NCBI GenBank assembly: GCA_900540785.1
Contig: UQHF01000021.1
Location: 1-64,000 of the forward strand
Source of the DNA: an uncultured Blautia sp.
GTDB lineage: Bacteria; Bacillota; Clostridia; Lachnospirales; Lachnospiraceae
DNA: 64,000 nucleotides
Reading direction: 5' to 3'
The notes under the pieces are model-generated. The model saw only the letters and a list, made by a program, of their open reading frames with translations, made no database searches and was not told where the DNA came from. Shown in pieces: positions 1 to 8,767 of the stretch. The translations under genes were made by a program, and so were the position numbers. Within the stretch, counting starts at the first letter, position 1. Every line of letters starts with the position of its first letter.

Positions 1-755
1 TTAAAGAAAAATGGTGTTGGGCATAACGCCCAACACCAAGTTTGTCTACAGTCTGCCAAGAGACTAAGTCTCTTTTCTAACTGTTCAATGGGTGTCTTTT
101 TTTCTGGTTTGGGAATCAGTTTTGACATCAGCGAATTCGTCACCGCTTTTCGTGAAAACATTACTGCTTCCATTTCCAACTCTTTTTCTTCTTCCCCTTC
201 TGGTTCCTCTTTAGAAAAAAGGAGCTTATCTGCAAAGCCAAGTTCTACAGCTTTCTTTGCATTGAACCAGCTTTCCGCATCCATCAAATGTGAAATTCTC
301 GATCTTGATAGTCCCGTTTTAATTTCATAAGCATTCATAATGGATTCCTTTACTTCATCCAACATGTCGATTGCCTTTTGCATTTCTGAAGAATCACCGA
401 TAGCAATGGTCGCAGGATTATGAATCATCATCATCGCCACAGGAGACATCTGTACTTCCGTTCCCGCCATTGCAATCACGGATGCTGCTGAAGCAGCCAG
501 CCCATCAATTTTCACAGTCACATTCCCTTTGTAGTCCATCAACATGTTATAAATCTGTGCTGCTGCGAATACATCTCCTCCCGGACTATTGATCCATACC
601 GTGATATCTCCTTCTCCATCTTGTAATTCTTCTTTGAACATTTTTGGAGTCACTTCATCTCCGTACCATGTTTCATCGGAAATCTCTCCGTTTAGAAACA
701 GGGTTCTGCTTTCATCATTTTCATTTCTTACCCAGTTCCAAAACTTCCGTTTCAT
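1..755 (-). CDS. Phage head maturation protease, ClpP family (runs off left edge)
   Basis: Serine protease that processes the capsid scaffold in HK97-like phages. The start ATG at 755 follows AAAGGAGGGACAGG. The fold shows ClpP signatures: INSPGGD near residue 56, GLAASAAS with the likely nucleophile Ser89, and MMIHNP with His112. A charged Glu-rich linker near residue 185 is followed by a short tail. It follows the portal gene on the same strand, as expected for a packaging/head module. Oddity: the frame has no stop before base 1 and reads through a perfect hairpin at 12-38, so the true C-terminus is outside the window or a frameshift intervenes. Confidence 0.9.
   Translation of the reverse strand, partial: MKRKFWNWVRNENDESRTLFLNGEISDETWYGDEVTPKMFKEELQDGEGDITVWINSPGGDVFAAAQIYNMLMDYKGNVTVKIDGLAASAASVIAMAGTEVQMSPVAMMMIHNPATIAIGDSSEMQKAIDMLDEVKESIMNAYEIKTGLSRSRISHLMDAESWFNAKKAVELGFADKLLFSKEEPEGEEEKELEMEAVMFSRKAVTNSLMSKLIPKPEKKTPIEQLEKRLSLLADCRQTWCWALCPTPFFF
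12..38 (-). terminator. Rho-independent terminator-like hairpin
   Basis: An 11-base perfect inverted repeat (TGGTGTTGGGC and its complement, 5-base loop) is followed on the minus strand by TTTTTCTTTAA. A second small palindrome, AAGAGAC-TAA-GTCTCTT, lies at 59-75. The hairpin falls inside the open protease frame, so it either marks the end of a transcript just after the protease or is an mRNA structure within it. Confidence 0.6.
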
Positions 756-1052
756 CCTGTCCCTCCTTTTACGACTGTGTTTTAAGCACACAAAAAGGAC
801 CACAACCAGATACTCTGTTTCTGATTATCGTCCTTAAAACACACTTTATTATTTTTGATATTTTCATCTAATTTTGGATTTATCCTCCACTTTCAAAAGA
901 AAAAGCCTTCTATTTTTTGTTATATTCCGCTTGTTCTGCTTCAATTCTCCACTTTCATGGGATCTTCTGCTTTTTACTCCTGTCACCAAACAGTAGCATA
1001 TTGTTCCACTACGCAACATAGTGTTGCTCAACTCCGGTTGAGCATAAATCTT
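756..1052. other. Protease-portal intergenic region with inverted repeats
   Basis: No convincing gene is seen in these 297 bases. The stretch holds an inverted repeat at 779-786/833-840 (GTTTTAAG / CTTAAAAC), with AAGGAC/GTCCTT nested at 795-800/830-835. A second hairpin of 8 bp (TGCTCAAC / GTTGAGCA) lies near 1022-1044. It is unusual for portal and protease genes to be this far apart, so a processing site, a lost small gene or a weak terminator is possible. Confidence 0.4.
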
Positions 1053-2312
1053 TTAAACCTGTGGCATATTACCTCCTGCCTTTCCTGCAAAGGCTCCTGC
1101 ATCTGCCAGCTTTGTCATACTTCCATTCACAAGATATAAATCTCCTCCGTCTTCTTCTGGAATTGGATTCTGATCTTCCATTTCCCGGATATCATTTGCT
1201 GACAGCCATCCATTCTGCCGGCCTACGGCGTACCCATTCATTCGGCTGGCATAGTCCCCTCGCAATAATCCATCCACATTTAGTTTTATAAAATACTCAT
1301 TCTTTTCCTGTGGCAATAACAATGCTTTCTGCAAAGCCTGTTCCCACCTGATTACCCACGGGTCTAATGTGTATTTCACAAACTCCAAAGACTGCTGCTC
1401 TATGTTAGAAAAACTGGATTTCTCCAAGTCCCCTACCATATGTGGAGGAATCCGATACATCCTTGCAATCTCATTGATTTGAAATTTCCTTGTCTCCAAG
1501 AACTGTGCCTCTTCTGGCGGAATCCCTATCTGCTGATATTTCATTCCTTCTTCCAGAACAGCCACTTTTCCTGCATTTCTTGAACCCCCATACACCTTAT
1601 GCCAGCTATCCCTTACCTTTGCGGGATCTTTCAGAACGCCCGGATGTTCCAAAACACCACCCGGTGTTGCTCCATTTGCAAAAAACGATGCACCGTATTC
1701 TTCACAGGCAAGTGTCATCCCTACTGCATTTTTAGCCATAGCAATCGGAGAATATCCCACTAAACCATCAAATCCTAATCCTGGTATATGCAGCACATCT
1801 TCCCTGCGAAGATAGATCCGTCCATAATCCTTAAAATTGGGATTCTCTTCTGTGTTCCGTGTGTAAATATAATAAAGTTCTCCATTTTCCGCACGGTCAA
1901 CTTCCATTTTATCCGGCAGAAGCGGATACAATCCTAATACCTGCCCTCTTCCATCACGGATGATCTGCGCATAGGCATTTCCCCATATCAGTAAATGGCT
2001 CATCAAGACTTCCCGGAATATGAAAGATGTCATTTCTTCATTTGGTTCATCGTGAAGAATATGATAAAGCGGATGGTCAAATACTCTTTCTTTTCCTTTA
2101 TCCGTATAACGATACAAGTGAAGGGGAAGAGAAGCTATTGCTTCTGCAAGAATTCTGACACAGGAATATACCGCTGTTGTCTGCATGGCGGTTCTTTCAT
2201 TTACGGAAATACCGCTTGTGCTTCTTCCAAATAAAAAAGATACTCCTGAATTATAACTATTTGTCGGTTTGTCCCTTGCTCCCCTTAAACCAAATAATTC
2301 CCGTAATCCCAT
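1053..2312 (-). CDS. Phage portal protein, HK97 family
   Basis: Forms the dodecameric ring at the capsid vertex through which DNA is packaged. The protein is 419 residues, the normal size for the HK97 portal family. It has the typical N-terminal stretch (TAMQTTAVYSCVRILAEAIA, about residues 41-60), the central IPPHMVGDLEKSSFSNIEQQ region and a degraded polar C-terminus. The start is ATG after CAGGAGGCAGAGT. It lies 18 bases downstream of the large terminase and is read with it. Family assignment is from overall sequence character. Confidence 0.93.
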   Translation of the reverse strand: MGLRELFGLRGARDKPTNSYNSGVSFLFGRSTSGISVNERTAMQTTAVYSCVRILAEAIASLPLHLYRYTDKGKERVFDHPLYHILHDEPNEEMTSFIFREVLMSHLLIWGNAYAQIIRDGRGQVLGLYPLLPDKMEVDRAENGELYYIYTRNTEENPNFKDYGRIYLRREDVLHIPGLGFDGLVGYSPIAMAKNAVGMTLACEEYGASFFANGATPGGVLEHPGVLKDPAKVRDSWHKVYGGSRNAGKVAVLEEGMKYQQIGIPPEEAQFLETRKFQINEIARMYRIPPHMVGDLEKSSFSNIEQQSLEFVKYTLDPWVIRWEQALQKALLLPQEKNEYFIKLNVDGLLRGDYASRMNGYAVGRQNGWLSANDIREMEDQNPIPEEDGGDLYLVNGSMTKLADAGAFAGKAGGNMPQV

Positions 2313-2330
2313 ACTCTGCCTCCTGTTTTA

Positions 2331-3878
2331 TCAAAATGAAATAATACCGCGCTCGTCATAAACACTTCCTGTTGTACCTTCATTACGAATCGCACGGTCA
2401 AGTGCCATGACGGTTGCAACTGCCCCATCTATTTTTTCTGTAGATTTTTCCTTATCCATCTTAATATTTCCTGCCGGATCTTGACGGACAAAAACATTAT
2501 CCATCATCCATCTGAGAACCGGATGACCGCCATGTGCTAGTTTTTTCTCCAATGTCAGCTTCATTAATTCTTTCGTTGGCGGACTCATATCTTTATATCC
2601 CTGCCCGAAAGGTACGACAGTAAACCCCATACCCTCAAGATTTTGTACCATCTGAACTGCTCCCCAACGGTCAAATGCAATTTCCAAAATATGATATTTC
2701 ATTCCCAAATCCTCGATGAATTTTTCAATGAAACCATAATGAATCACGTTTCCTTCCGTCATTTGAAGCTGCCCCTGCTTTTCCCACACGTCATAAGGAA
2801 CATGATCTCTCCTCACACGAAGTTGTAAATTTTCTTCCGGTATCCAAAAAAATGGCAGTATGCTATATTTTTCTTTCTCCGTTCTCGGCGGAAACACTAA
2901 TACAAACGCTGTAATGTCCGAAGTACTGGAAAGGTCGAGTCCGGCGTAACATTCTCTTCCAAGCAGACTATCTTGATCCACTTCAAAGTCACATTCATCC
3001 CACCGATCCATAGGCATCCATCTGGTAGACTGTTTTACCCATTGATTCAACCGGAGCTGCCGAAAAATATTTTCTTCTGCCGGATTTTCTTTTGCACTCT
3101 GATAAGCATTCTGCACCTTTTCCAACGCAATCGTATGCCCTAAAGAAGGATTTGCCTTATACCAGCTTTCTTCGCTTCCCCAATCATCATCGTCCGCAAT
3201 ACCATAAATCACGGGATAAAAAGTCGGATCAATCTTTCTTCCCATAAGAATGTCTTCTGCTTTTTGGTGCTGTTCAAAGCAAATGGAATTGCGATCCGTT
3301 CCGGCAGTCGTAATCAAAAAATACAATGGCTGTGTTCTTGCATCACCCGAACCTTTTGTCATGACATCAAATAACTCTCGATTCGGCTGCGCATGAAGTT
3401 CATCAAAAATTACTGCGTGTACATTCAAGCCGTGCTTAGTATATGCTTCAGCAGAAAGTACCTGATAGAAACTGTTTGTCGGCTGATATACCAACCGCTT
3501 TACAGACATGATTGGCTTAATTCTTTTCTTCAGAGCCGGACATTGATCCACCATATCAACTGCCACATCAAATACAATCGAAGCCTGCTGACGGTCAGAA
3601 GCACATCCGTAGACTTCCGCACCCCATTCTCCGTCACCACAGGTCATCAGCAGAGCCACCGCAGCAGCCAGTTCTGATTTTCCATTTTTCTTTGGAATCT
3701 CCACATATGCAGTATTATATTGACGATAGCCATTTTCTTTTACCGTTCCAAAAATATCACGGATGATTTTATCCTGCCACGGAAGCAGCTCAAACGGGAC
3801 ACCTCTCCATTGCCCTTTCGTGTGTTTCAAACAATTAATAAAATTTACGGCATGATCCGCTTTTGTTTGATCATACAC
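2331..3878 (-). CDS. terL: Phage terminase large subunit
   Basis: ATP-driven DNA packaging motor and headful/cos nuclease. The N-terminal ATPase has a Walker A-like motif IPKKNGKS at about residues 61-68 and Walker B HAVIFDELH at about 154-162. The C-terminal nuclease starts at GLDLSSTSD near residue 300 with a catalytic Asp. At 515 residues it has the standard length of the Terminase_1 family. The start appears to be GTG at 3878, overlapping the terS stop (TAGTG), with GGGAGGTGGTGGATA just upstream. The tight overlap indicates translational coupling with terS. Confidence 0.95.
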   Translation of the reverse strand: MYDQTKADHAVNFINCLKHTKGQWRGVPFELLPWQDKIIRDIFGTVKENGYRQYNTAYVEIPKKNGKSELAAAVALLMTCGDGEWGAEVYGCASDRQQASIVFDVAVDMVDQCPALKKRIKPIMSVKRLVYQPTNSFYQVLSAEAYTKHGLNVHAVIFDELHAQPNRELFDVMTKGSGDARTQPLYFLITTAGTDRNSICFEQHQKAEDILMGRKIDPTFYPVIYGIADDDDWGSEESWYKANPSLGHTIALEKVQNAYQSAKENPAEENIFRQLRLNQWVKQSTRWMPMDRWDECDFEVDQDSLLGRECYAGLDLSSTSDITAFVLVFPPRTEKEKYSILPFFWIPEENLQLRVRRDHVPYDVWEKQGQLQMTEGNVIHYGFIEKFIEDLGMKYHILEIAFDRWGAVQMVQNLEGMGFTVVPFGQGYKDMSPPTKELMKLTLEKKLAHGGHPVLRWMMDNVFVRQDPAGNIKMDKEKSTEKIDGAVATVMALDRAIRNEGTTGSVYDERGIISF

Positions 3879-4357
3879 TATCCACCACCTCCCTTTATCA
3901 GCAGGAGTTCCATTGCATCGCTTTCTTTATCATCACCATTGTCCGTAACAATCCTGCTTCTTGCGGAAGGTGTCAGTCCAAACTGCTCACAGAATTTATT
4001 CATGATTTTCAGATAGGTCTGAGCAATGGACACCTGTGGAACCTGCTGCCAATAACCGGATGGTGTCTTTACGATTGTTCCATGCTGAGTAATAAATTCC
4101 TCCGCTTCTTTCCATCGCGCATACGCCTGACAGTAACCTGCAAAAGCAGCCATATCAATTTCTGTCAGAATACCCAACTGCTCCATCTGTTTTGCCATCC
4201 GCTTCCATTCCTTCTTTGCCTCATCTTCCAGCCACGCAGGACATCTCGGTGCTTTCTTCACAGGCTTCGGCTCGTTTGTATTCAGACTTCTTTTACCCGG
4301 ATTGCCTTCCAATACTTTTACTGCCGTAGGCTTAGGTTTTCTTCCTCTCTGTGCCAT
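3878..4357 (-). CDS. terS: Phage terminase small subunit, P27 family
   Basis: Recognises the packaging site on phage DNA and recruits the large subunit. The N-terminus GRKPKPTAVKVLEGNPGKR is typical of the P27 family, followed by a helical DNA-binding/oligomerisation region. The ATG at 4357 is preferred because GGAGGTGAGAGCA precedes it directly; upstream in-frame residues begin with GTG and have no ribosome site. The protein is about 159 residues, normal for the family. It is coupled to terL by an overlapping stop and start. Confidence 0.92.
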   Translation of the reverse strand: MAQRGRKPKPTAVKVLEGNPGKRSLNTNEPKPVKKAPRCPAWLEDEAKKEWKRMAKQMEQLGILTEIDMAAFAGYCQAYARWKEAEEFITQHGTIVKTPSGYWQQVPQVSIAQTYLKIMNKFCEQFGLTPSARSRIVTDNGDDKESDAMELLLIKGGGG

Positions 4358-4433
4358 TGCTCTCACCTCCTTCCAAAACATCACTAAAAAAAGACCTCCG
4401 AAGAAGTCTTTTTTATATCAGCACCTTTCGTTT

Positions 4434-4613
4434 TTAATGGAAAAGTTCATCGATTTTTACTTTTGCTGCTTTCACAGCATTGTAATCATAAAAATATGAA
4501 TCTTCACTTGTAATTATTTTCCCATTGTCCGGCGGGGTAATAATAAAATCATATCCTGTAGTTTCACTATTCCAAGCGATTGTAATTTGATACCCTCTGT
4601 ATGTTTCTCCCAT
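4434..4613 (-). CDS. Small phage protein of unknown function (59 aa)
   Basis: Begins MGETYRGYQITIAW, with the start chosen at 4613 because AACAGGAGAATTATT precedes that ATG. It is rich in Tyr and Asp, with no membrane segment or known motif. It ends about 75 bases before terS, between the DUF4314 gene and the terminases. Its position in the amidoligase neighbourhood makes a role as a partner or modification substrate conceivable, but nothing in the sequence proves this. Confidence 0.65.
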   Translation of the reverse strand: MGETYRGYQITIAWNSETTGYDFIITPPDNGKIITSEDSYFYDYNAVKAAKVKIDELFH

Positions 4614-4705
4614 AATAATTCTCCTGTTCTTTTTGTACACACATGTTACCTCTGACTCTTGTTTATATCCAGCAATATCCGTACCATAATCTGCACAAAT
4701 TTTCT

Positions 4706-5101
4706 TTAGAGGTCTTCCCCATCTGTACAAACAGCTAATCCCATTTTTAGCTCATTATATATCTTCATGTATCGGCTCTGCTCGCTCCCTTCGCTTCCCA
4801 AAATTGCCTGAAAGAAAACTTCTTCTGCTTTCTCCCTCGAATACCACTCCTGTATCTTTCCATAACAAATGGTTTTGACTAAGGGTATCTTTTTTACACA
4901 ATCTTCCCCATAAATCACATTCAATCCTGATCCATTATCCCAATGCATCAGAAGAGATGCCGTGTCATCCACTCCGAGAACGGTCCCTTTCATGCCAACT
5001 GGCGGTGCCTGTTTATCATGCATTCTTACAAGTTCTACTCTCGTACCGACTGGATATTCTCTGCGAATATGCTCCACAATTTTTCTATTCGGAAATACCA
5101 T
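4706..5101 (-). CDS. DUF4314 domain phage protein
   Basis: A 131-residue protein. The N-terminal half contains YPVGTRVELVRMHDKQAPP and GTVLGVDDTASLLMHWDNG, which match the DUF4314 pattern, a small beta-barrel-like module common in Clostridia phages and mobile elements. The C-terminal half is a helical tail. Function is unknown; the barrel resembles small ligand- or nucleic-acid-binding modules. The start codon overlaps the end of the upstream 49-residue gene, with GAGGAGGTACAGC as ribosome site. It belongs to the packaging-side operon. Confidence 0.8.
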   Translation of the reverse strand: MVFPNRKIVEHIRREYPVGTRVELVRMHDKQAPPVGMKGTVLGVDDTASLLMHWDNGSGLNVIYGEDCVKKIPLVKTICYGKIQEWYSREKAEEVFFQAILGSEGSEQSRYMKIYNELKMGLAVCTDGEDL

Positions 5102-5234
5102 GCTGTACCTCCTCGATTGAATTTTTCAAAGCCTGCTCCAGAACATCTCCCTCAAACCCAAACTTTTCATATGCCTGTTCCAAAATCCGATAATATCCTG
5201 CACTTGGCACTCCTATTTTCCTTTGTTCATCCAT
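5085..5234 (-). CDS. Small phage ORF, 49 aa, overlapping both neighbours
   Basis: Reads from MDEQRKIGVPSAGYYRILEQ to a TAG at 5085. The start ATG lies within the last codons of the cyclotransferase gene and the 3' end overlaps the DUF4314 start. The upstream in-frame sequence is coding for the cyclotransferase in another frame, so translation would be coupled. Predicted to be a short helical protein with a central AYEKFGFEGDVLEQAL segment. Function unknown. The compact nested arrangement supports it being real, but it is short. Confidence 0.6.
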   Translation of the reverse strand: MDEQRKIGVPSAGYYRILEQAYEKFGFEGDVLEQALKNSIEEVQHGISE

Positions 5235-5545
5235 GATATATATACCATCGCACGTTTCATTTTCCCCTTGATTTGGACCTCCAGCATCTTCTTATAATAA
5301 AAATTCGGATATCCTTCATAATAGTCAAGTCTTCTTTCATCCATTTGACCAATTTCCCAAACCAATACTGGAACGATGCTTCCCTCCTTTGGTTCTATCG
5401 TAGCATACGAACCTGTTCGAGAACCTTTGAACATTAACTCATACCCTTCCACGATTGCTGTTCCTACTAAAGTTGCAGTCGGGCATCGGAATGCCATTTG
5501 CTCCTCATCCATGTTACTGCCATAGGCAATATACAACTTCTTCAT
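5213..5545 (-). CDS. Gamma-glutamylcyclotransferase (GGCT/AIG2-like)
   Basis: GGCT fold enzyme that releases 5-oxoproline from gamma-glutamyl amides. The N-terminus KKLYIAYGSNMDEEQM holds the defining YGSN substrate-binding loop. The catalytic Glu region is degenerate but the YEGYPNFYYKK segment (about residue 78) matches the family core. It is 110 residues, a minimal single domain. The start at 5545 has AAAGGATGAAGCAAAT upstream. It sits one gene away from an amidoligase. Comparative genomics of phage amidoligases has linked the two families to peptide or side-chain gamma-glutamyl modification; applying that to this locus is inference. Confidence 0.85.
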   Translation of the reverse strand: MKKLYIAYGSNMDEEQMAFRCPTATLVGTAIVEGYELMFKGSRTGSYATIEPKEGSIVPVLVWEIGQMDERRLDYYEGYPNFYYKKMLEVQIKGKMKRAMVYISWMNKGK

Positions 5546-5641
5546 ATTTGCTTCATCCTTTCTCTGTTGATAGTGAGGTCTCCCTCCTACCACCTCAAGA
5601 CGGTCTCTCGACCGCCATTGGTGGGGCTGTGCCTATTCCCT

Positions 5642-6532
5642 TCAAGCAGCATGTCTCCATGCAGAATTTCCCTCCAAATGTTTCAGAAAATGAAGCCTGC
5701 AGGTTTTGAATTCATCCCCGTTTAATCCCAACCGGAGCATCCAACACCGAAATGCGTATTTTTCATTATCTGTAACTGTTCTTCTGGCACTCGCTTTCTT
5801 TTGCGTCAATGCCTGATGGCTGACTGCAAGGCAGAATTGTATGTATGCTTTGATTTCCCCTGCATGCGTCGTGCTGTTAAACAATCGAAACTCTACCGTT
5901 CCTTTTGTGAATGTCGCATGAAGATTTAAACCGTGATATCTGGTATCGTTGTAATGGTCTGTCCTTCTTCTATGACTCCCCTCATACCAGATGTCCTTTA
6001 ATTCTTCCATTGTTTTGGGTTTTCTTTTATTAATCGTTTGAATCAACTGTTCATTTGTCTTTTTACACCATCGAAGCCTAGCCGGATCAATTTGTAAAGC
6101 TTTATATAAAATGTCCTCTTTGCTGGCGATGATATTTACCAGATTGCGTAAAGTCTGAGGTGTATATCTGCTTGCATCCACGTGGATATGAATGCCGCAT
6201 TGGTCACTTACGAATGCCCCCTTATGCCGAAGCTGACGAACAATTTCCTGCAAATCTTCCAAGTCTTCATATTCTAAAATCGGACTAACAATTTCACATT
6301 TATATTCTTCCGAGGCAGGCTCCCTTCTTCCACCCTTTTTTCTCTGTGCAATAATACTGGAGTCAAATGTTGCTTTCCACGTTCTTCCTTTACGGTCTTT
6401 TGCCCCGTAAGTTTGATAATACGTCCCGATATAAAATTTCTCTGTTCCGAAATATTCTGCGATAACATCCGCTGCTTTTTTTCTGGTGATTCCGGTTAAT
6501 TCAATTTCAATCCCGAACTTCTGTGTTTTCAT
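5642..6532 (-). CDS. Amidoligase family enzyme (GCS-like fold)
   Basis: A 296-residue ATP-dependent amidoligase of the glutamine-synthetase-like superfamily. The N-terminus FGIEIELTGITR carries the paired acidic metal ligands of the family. Further motifs are CGIHIHVDAS (about residue 116) and EFRLFNSTTHAGEIKAYIQF (about residue 214). Such enzymes form amide or gamma-glutamyl bonds on peptides or small molecules. The C-terminal ~45 residues (AFRCWMLRLGLNG ... LEGNSAWR) are shared with the next gene upstream. The start ATG follows GGAGGCGCAATAAA. Confidence 0.88.
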   Translation of the reverse strand: MKTQKFGIEIELTGITRKKAADVIAEYFGTEKFYIGTYYQTYGAKDRKGRTWKATFDSSIIAQRKKGGRREPASEEYKCEIVSPILEYEDLEDLQEIVRQLRHKGAFVSDQCGIHIHVDASRYTPQTLRNLVNIIASKEDILYKALQIDPARLRWCKKTNEQLIQTINKRKPKTMEELKDIWYEGSHRRRTDHYNDTRYHGLNLHATFTKGTVEFRLFNSTTHAGEIKAYIQFCLAVSHQALTQKKASARRTVTDNEKYAFRCWMLRLGLNGDEFKTCRLHFLKHLEGNSAWRHAA

Positions 6533-6658
6533 TTTATTGCGCCTCCTATGTGTTTTTTTCGTAGTCTATATATCACTCTAAAAGCACATATTATCCAGTC
6601 ATTTCAAACAATAATGTACACAAAAATTCGGAAAAGAAATTGTGTATTTTACAGAAAA

Positions 6659-7423
6659 CTATTCCTGTGTTACTTTCCGTTCAGCGGCTCTCTGCCGATT
6701 GCGCTCTTTTGCACGTTCCGTTTCTTCTTCCGTCCGAAAAGCCGTGTTCCCTTTCAGATTCTTCAAAAGGAGATCCCTTGTTTTCTTTCCGCCTTTTCCT
6801 CCAAGTCCTAGACGAATCAACCAGATGCGCATATAATATTTTTCATTTGCCTCAATTGTCTCCGCAGGATTAATCCATTTCATCTCTTTTGCACGTTCTG
6901 CCATCATGCAGGTTAATTCCGCAAAAGAAATTGTACTTTCTGCTTCCATCGGAAATCCGTTAAAAACAATCTTATCAGCCACAAACTCTAGCCCAAAGCA
7001 ATGTACTTTTTCTTCTTCAAAAATCTCCATTACCCTGTTCATATCCGCATCTTTTTCTTCTGATAATCTCTCAATCAGACGTTCACTCATGTGCAGCACT
7101 TCTGTACCGACAGCCCGCTTCAAAAGATACTGTTTACTATGAATCATAAAAATAAGATTTCGGATGCTCTCGGCGGTATGACCTTCTATTGGAATTTGTA
7201 AATTTAATTCCTCCTGATTATTTTCAATGAATCCCCTTCGCTGCAGTTCTTTCTGAAGCATTTCGCCATCCTCTGTTTCAATGTTTCCATCACGATCCAC
7301 AATTGCACCCCCTATCTGGTATCCAAAACTTGGTGGTCCTAAATATTTTGAAGGTTCTCCCAATATTTCTGCCATCGCTTTTACCAATTCTTTTCTGTTT
7401 TCACATATCGTTTCAATTCTCAT
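6659..7423 (-). CDS. Phage protein of unknown function, C-terminus shared with the amidoligase
   Basis: A 254-residue protein sometimes labelled virulence-related in phage annotations; no enzyme motif is recognised. Its C-terminal part (YYMRIWLIRLGLGGKGGKKT, then LLKNLKGNTAFR) matches the C-terminal part of the neighbouring amidoligase in order and spacing, and a central NLIFMIHSKQYLLKRA segment resembles the amidoligase NLVNIIASKEDILYKA segment. It is therefore probably a degenerate amidoligase paralog that has lost the N-terminal acidic motif. The last ~20 residues are Arg/Glu-rich and likely unstructured. Confidence 0.75.
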   Translation of the reverse strand: MRIETICENRKELVKAMAEILGEPSKYLGPPSFGYQIGGAIVDRDGNIETEDGEMLQKELQRRGFIENNQEELNLQIPIEGHTAESIRNLIFMIHSKQYLLKRAVGTEVLHMSERLIERLSEEKDADMNRVMEIFEEEKVHCFGLEFVADKIVFNGFPMEAESTISFAELTCMMAERAKEMKWINPAETIEANEKYYMRIWLIRLGLGGKGGKKTRDLLLKNLKGNTAFRTEEETERAKERNRQRAAERKVTQE

Positions 7424-7489
7424 GTATGCAGTCTCCCTTCTTTTTTGGTACTACATACATCACTCTAAACGCCCACAAAGTCAAGCATT

Positions 7490-8767
7490 TTAACCATCTT
7501 TCTGACTTTCAGGAAGGCACATCGCCAATGCATACGCAACTGTCGCTGTTACGGCATTTCCCGCCTGCTTATACAACTGTGAATCAGAATTCACGGAAGC
7601 AGCGCGCTCGTATAATTCATCTGGAAATCCCTGCAATCGAAAGCATTCTTTTGGTGTCAATCTCCGAATTCTTCCACACCTCATCAATGTCCCCATCTGA
7701 CATCCGGTATCTAATGTCTGTGAACATCCTTTTCCGACTCTTCCACGGCGGGTATCGCTATTCGGATACGCAAGTACAATTCCATCTCCCAGATGTGCTT
7801 CTTCATATCCAGTTTTTGTTGCGTTTTTCACTTTCACAGATTTAACGGGTTTCTCACAAAAATACACACCGTGTCGATCTTGGGAAGTCAGCGTAAACAT
7901 TGGCTCTCCATCTTCTTTCATTCGTCTTCCATTCTGACGTTTTTCCATCCGCTCTGGTGTCAAAACAGGATGCACTTCCATAACCGCAGAATTCATTGCC
8001 GTATGATTTACCATTCCCGCTGTGTATCTCGCTGTCAAACATCTTGCAGTATCCGTAATCTTCGGTGCAACTTTGCTTTGATCTATAAAATAAAGTCCCG
8101 TCTTCGCTCCCATTCCTCCCGCATTTCCAATCAATGTAGTAGAAACTCCCTGAGAATCATATACTCGGTATCCCTGCATTCCGCCTATAATCTGGTTAAG
8201 AGCTGCTTTGTTTTTTCCTCTGAGAGATAATATTTCTCGTCTACCTCTGCTTCTAAGATTTGCGATAATGAACACGCGCTCTCTGTTTTGTGGAACTCCG
8301 TAGTCTTTTGAGTTAAGCACCTGCCAGCGACAGTCATACCCTGCTTCTCCCATTTCAGACAAAACCGTGGCAAAATCGAATCCTGCATTAATTGATAGCA
8401 GGTTCTTAACGTTTTCAACAAAAAGGTATGTGGGCTTATCACTTTCTTCTTTGCCTTTGAGGAGGTCAATAATGTTAAAATATATTCCACTTCTTTTTCC
8501 GACCAGTCCCCGCTGCTTTCCTGCGACTGAAATATCCTGACAGGGGAATCCAAAGCACCAGATGTCTGCTCTTGGCACATCGGATGGTTTAAGTTTTGTA
8601 ACATCATCCGCTTTCCACTCTCCTTCCGTATCATACATTGCTTCGTATGAAGCCCTTGCAAATTTATCATATTCACAATATCCCACACACTTATGGCCGG
8701 CAGATTCCAAACCTAAACGGAATCCTCCAATGCCTGAGCATAAATCAAGGAAGGTCAACTGCGTCAT
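7490..8767 (-). CDS. Phage DNA (cytosine-5)-methyltransferase
   Basis: SAM-dependent m5C methyltransferase acting on phage DNA. Motif I is FLDLCSGIGGFR at the N-terminus, motif IV FGFPCQDISVAG has the catalytic Cys, motif VI is VENVKN, motif VIII QNRERVFI and motif X LYKQAGNAVTA. It is 425 residues with a long target-recognition region between VIII and IX. ATG at 8767 is preferred (GGAAGGTGACACGC upstream) over an in-frame GTG three codons earlier. It overlaps the upstream ParB-methyltransferase. With no restriction enzyme beside it, it is likely an orphan anti-restriction or regulatory methylase. Confidence 0.93.
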   Translation of the reverse strand: MTQLTFLDLCSGIGGFRLGLESAGHKCVGYCEYDKFARASYEAMYDTEGEWKADDVTKLKPSDVPRADIWCFGFPCQDISVAGKQRGLVGKRSGIYFNIIDLLKGKEESDKPTYLFVENVKNLLSINAGFDFATVLSEMGEAGYDCRWQVLNSKDYGVPQNRERVFIIANLRSRGRREILSLRGKNKAALNQIIGGMQGYRVYDSQGVSTTLIGNAGGMGAKTGLYFIDQSKVAPKITDTARCLTARYTAGMVNHTAMNSAVMEVHPVLTPERMEKRQNGRRMKEDGEPMFTLTSQDRHGVYFCEKPVKSVKVKNATKTGYEEAHLGDGIVLAYPNSDTRRGRVGKGCSQTLDTGCQMGTLMRCGRIRRLTPKECFRLQGFPDELYERAASVNSDSQLYKQAGNAVTATVAYALAMCLPESQKDG

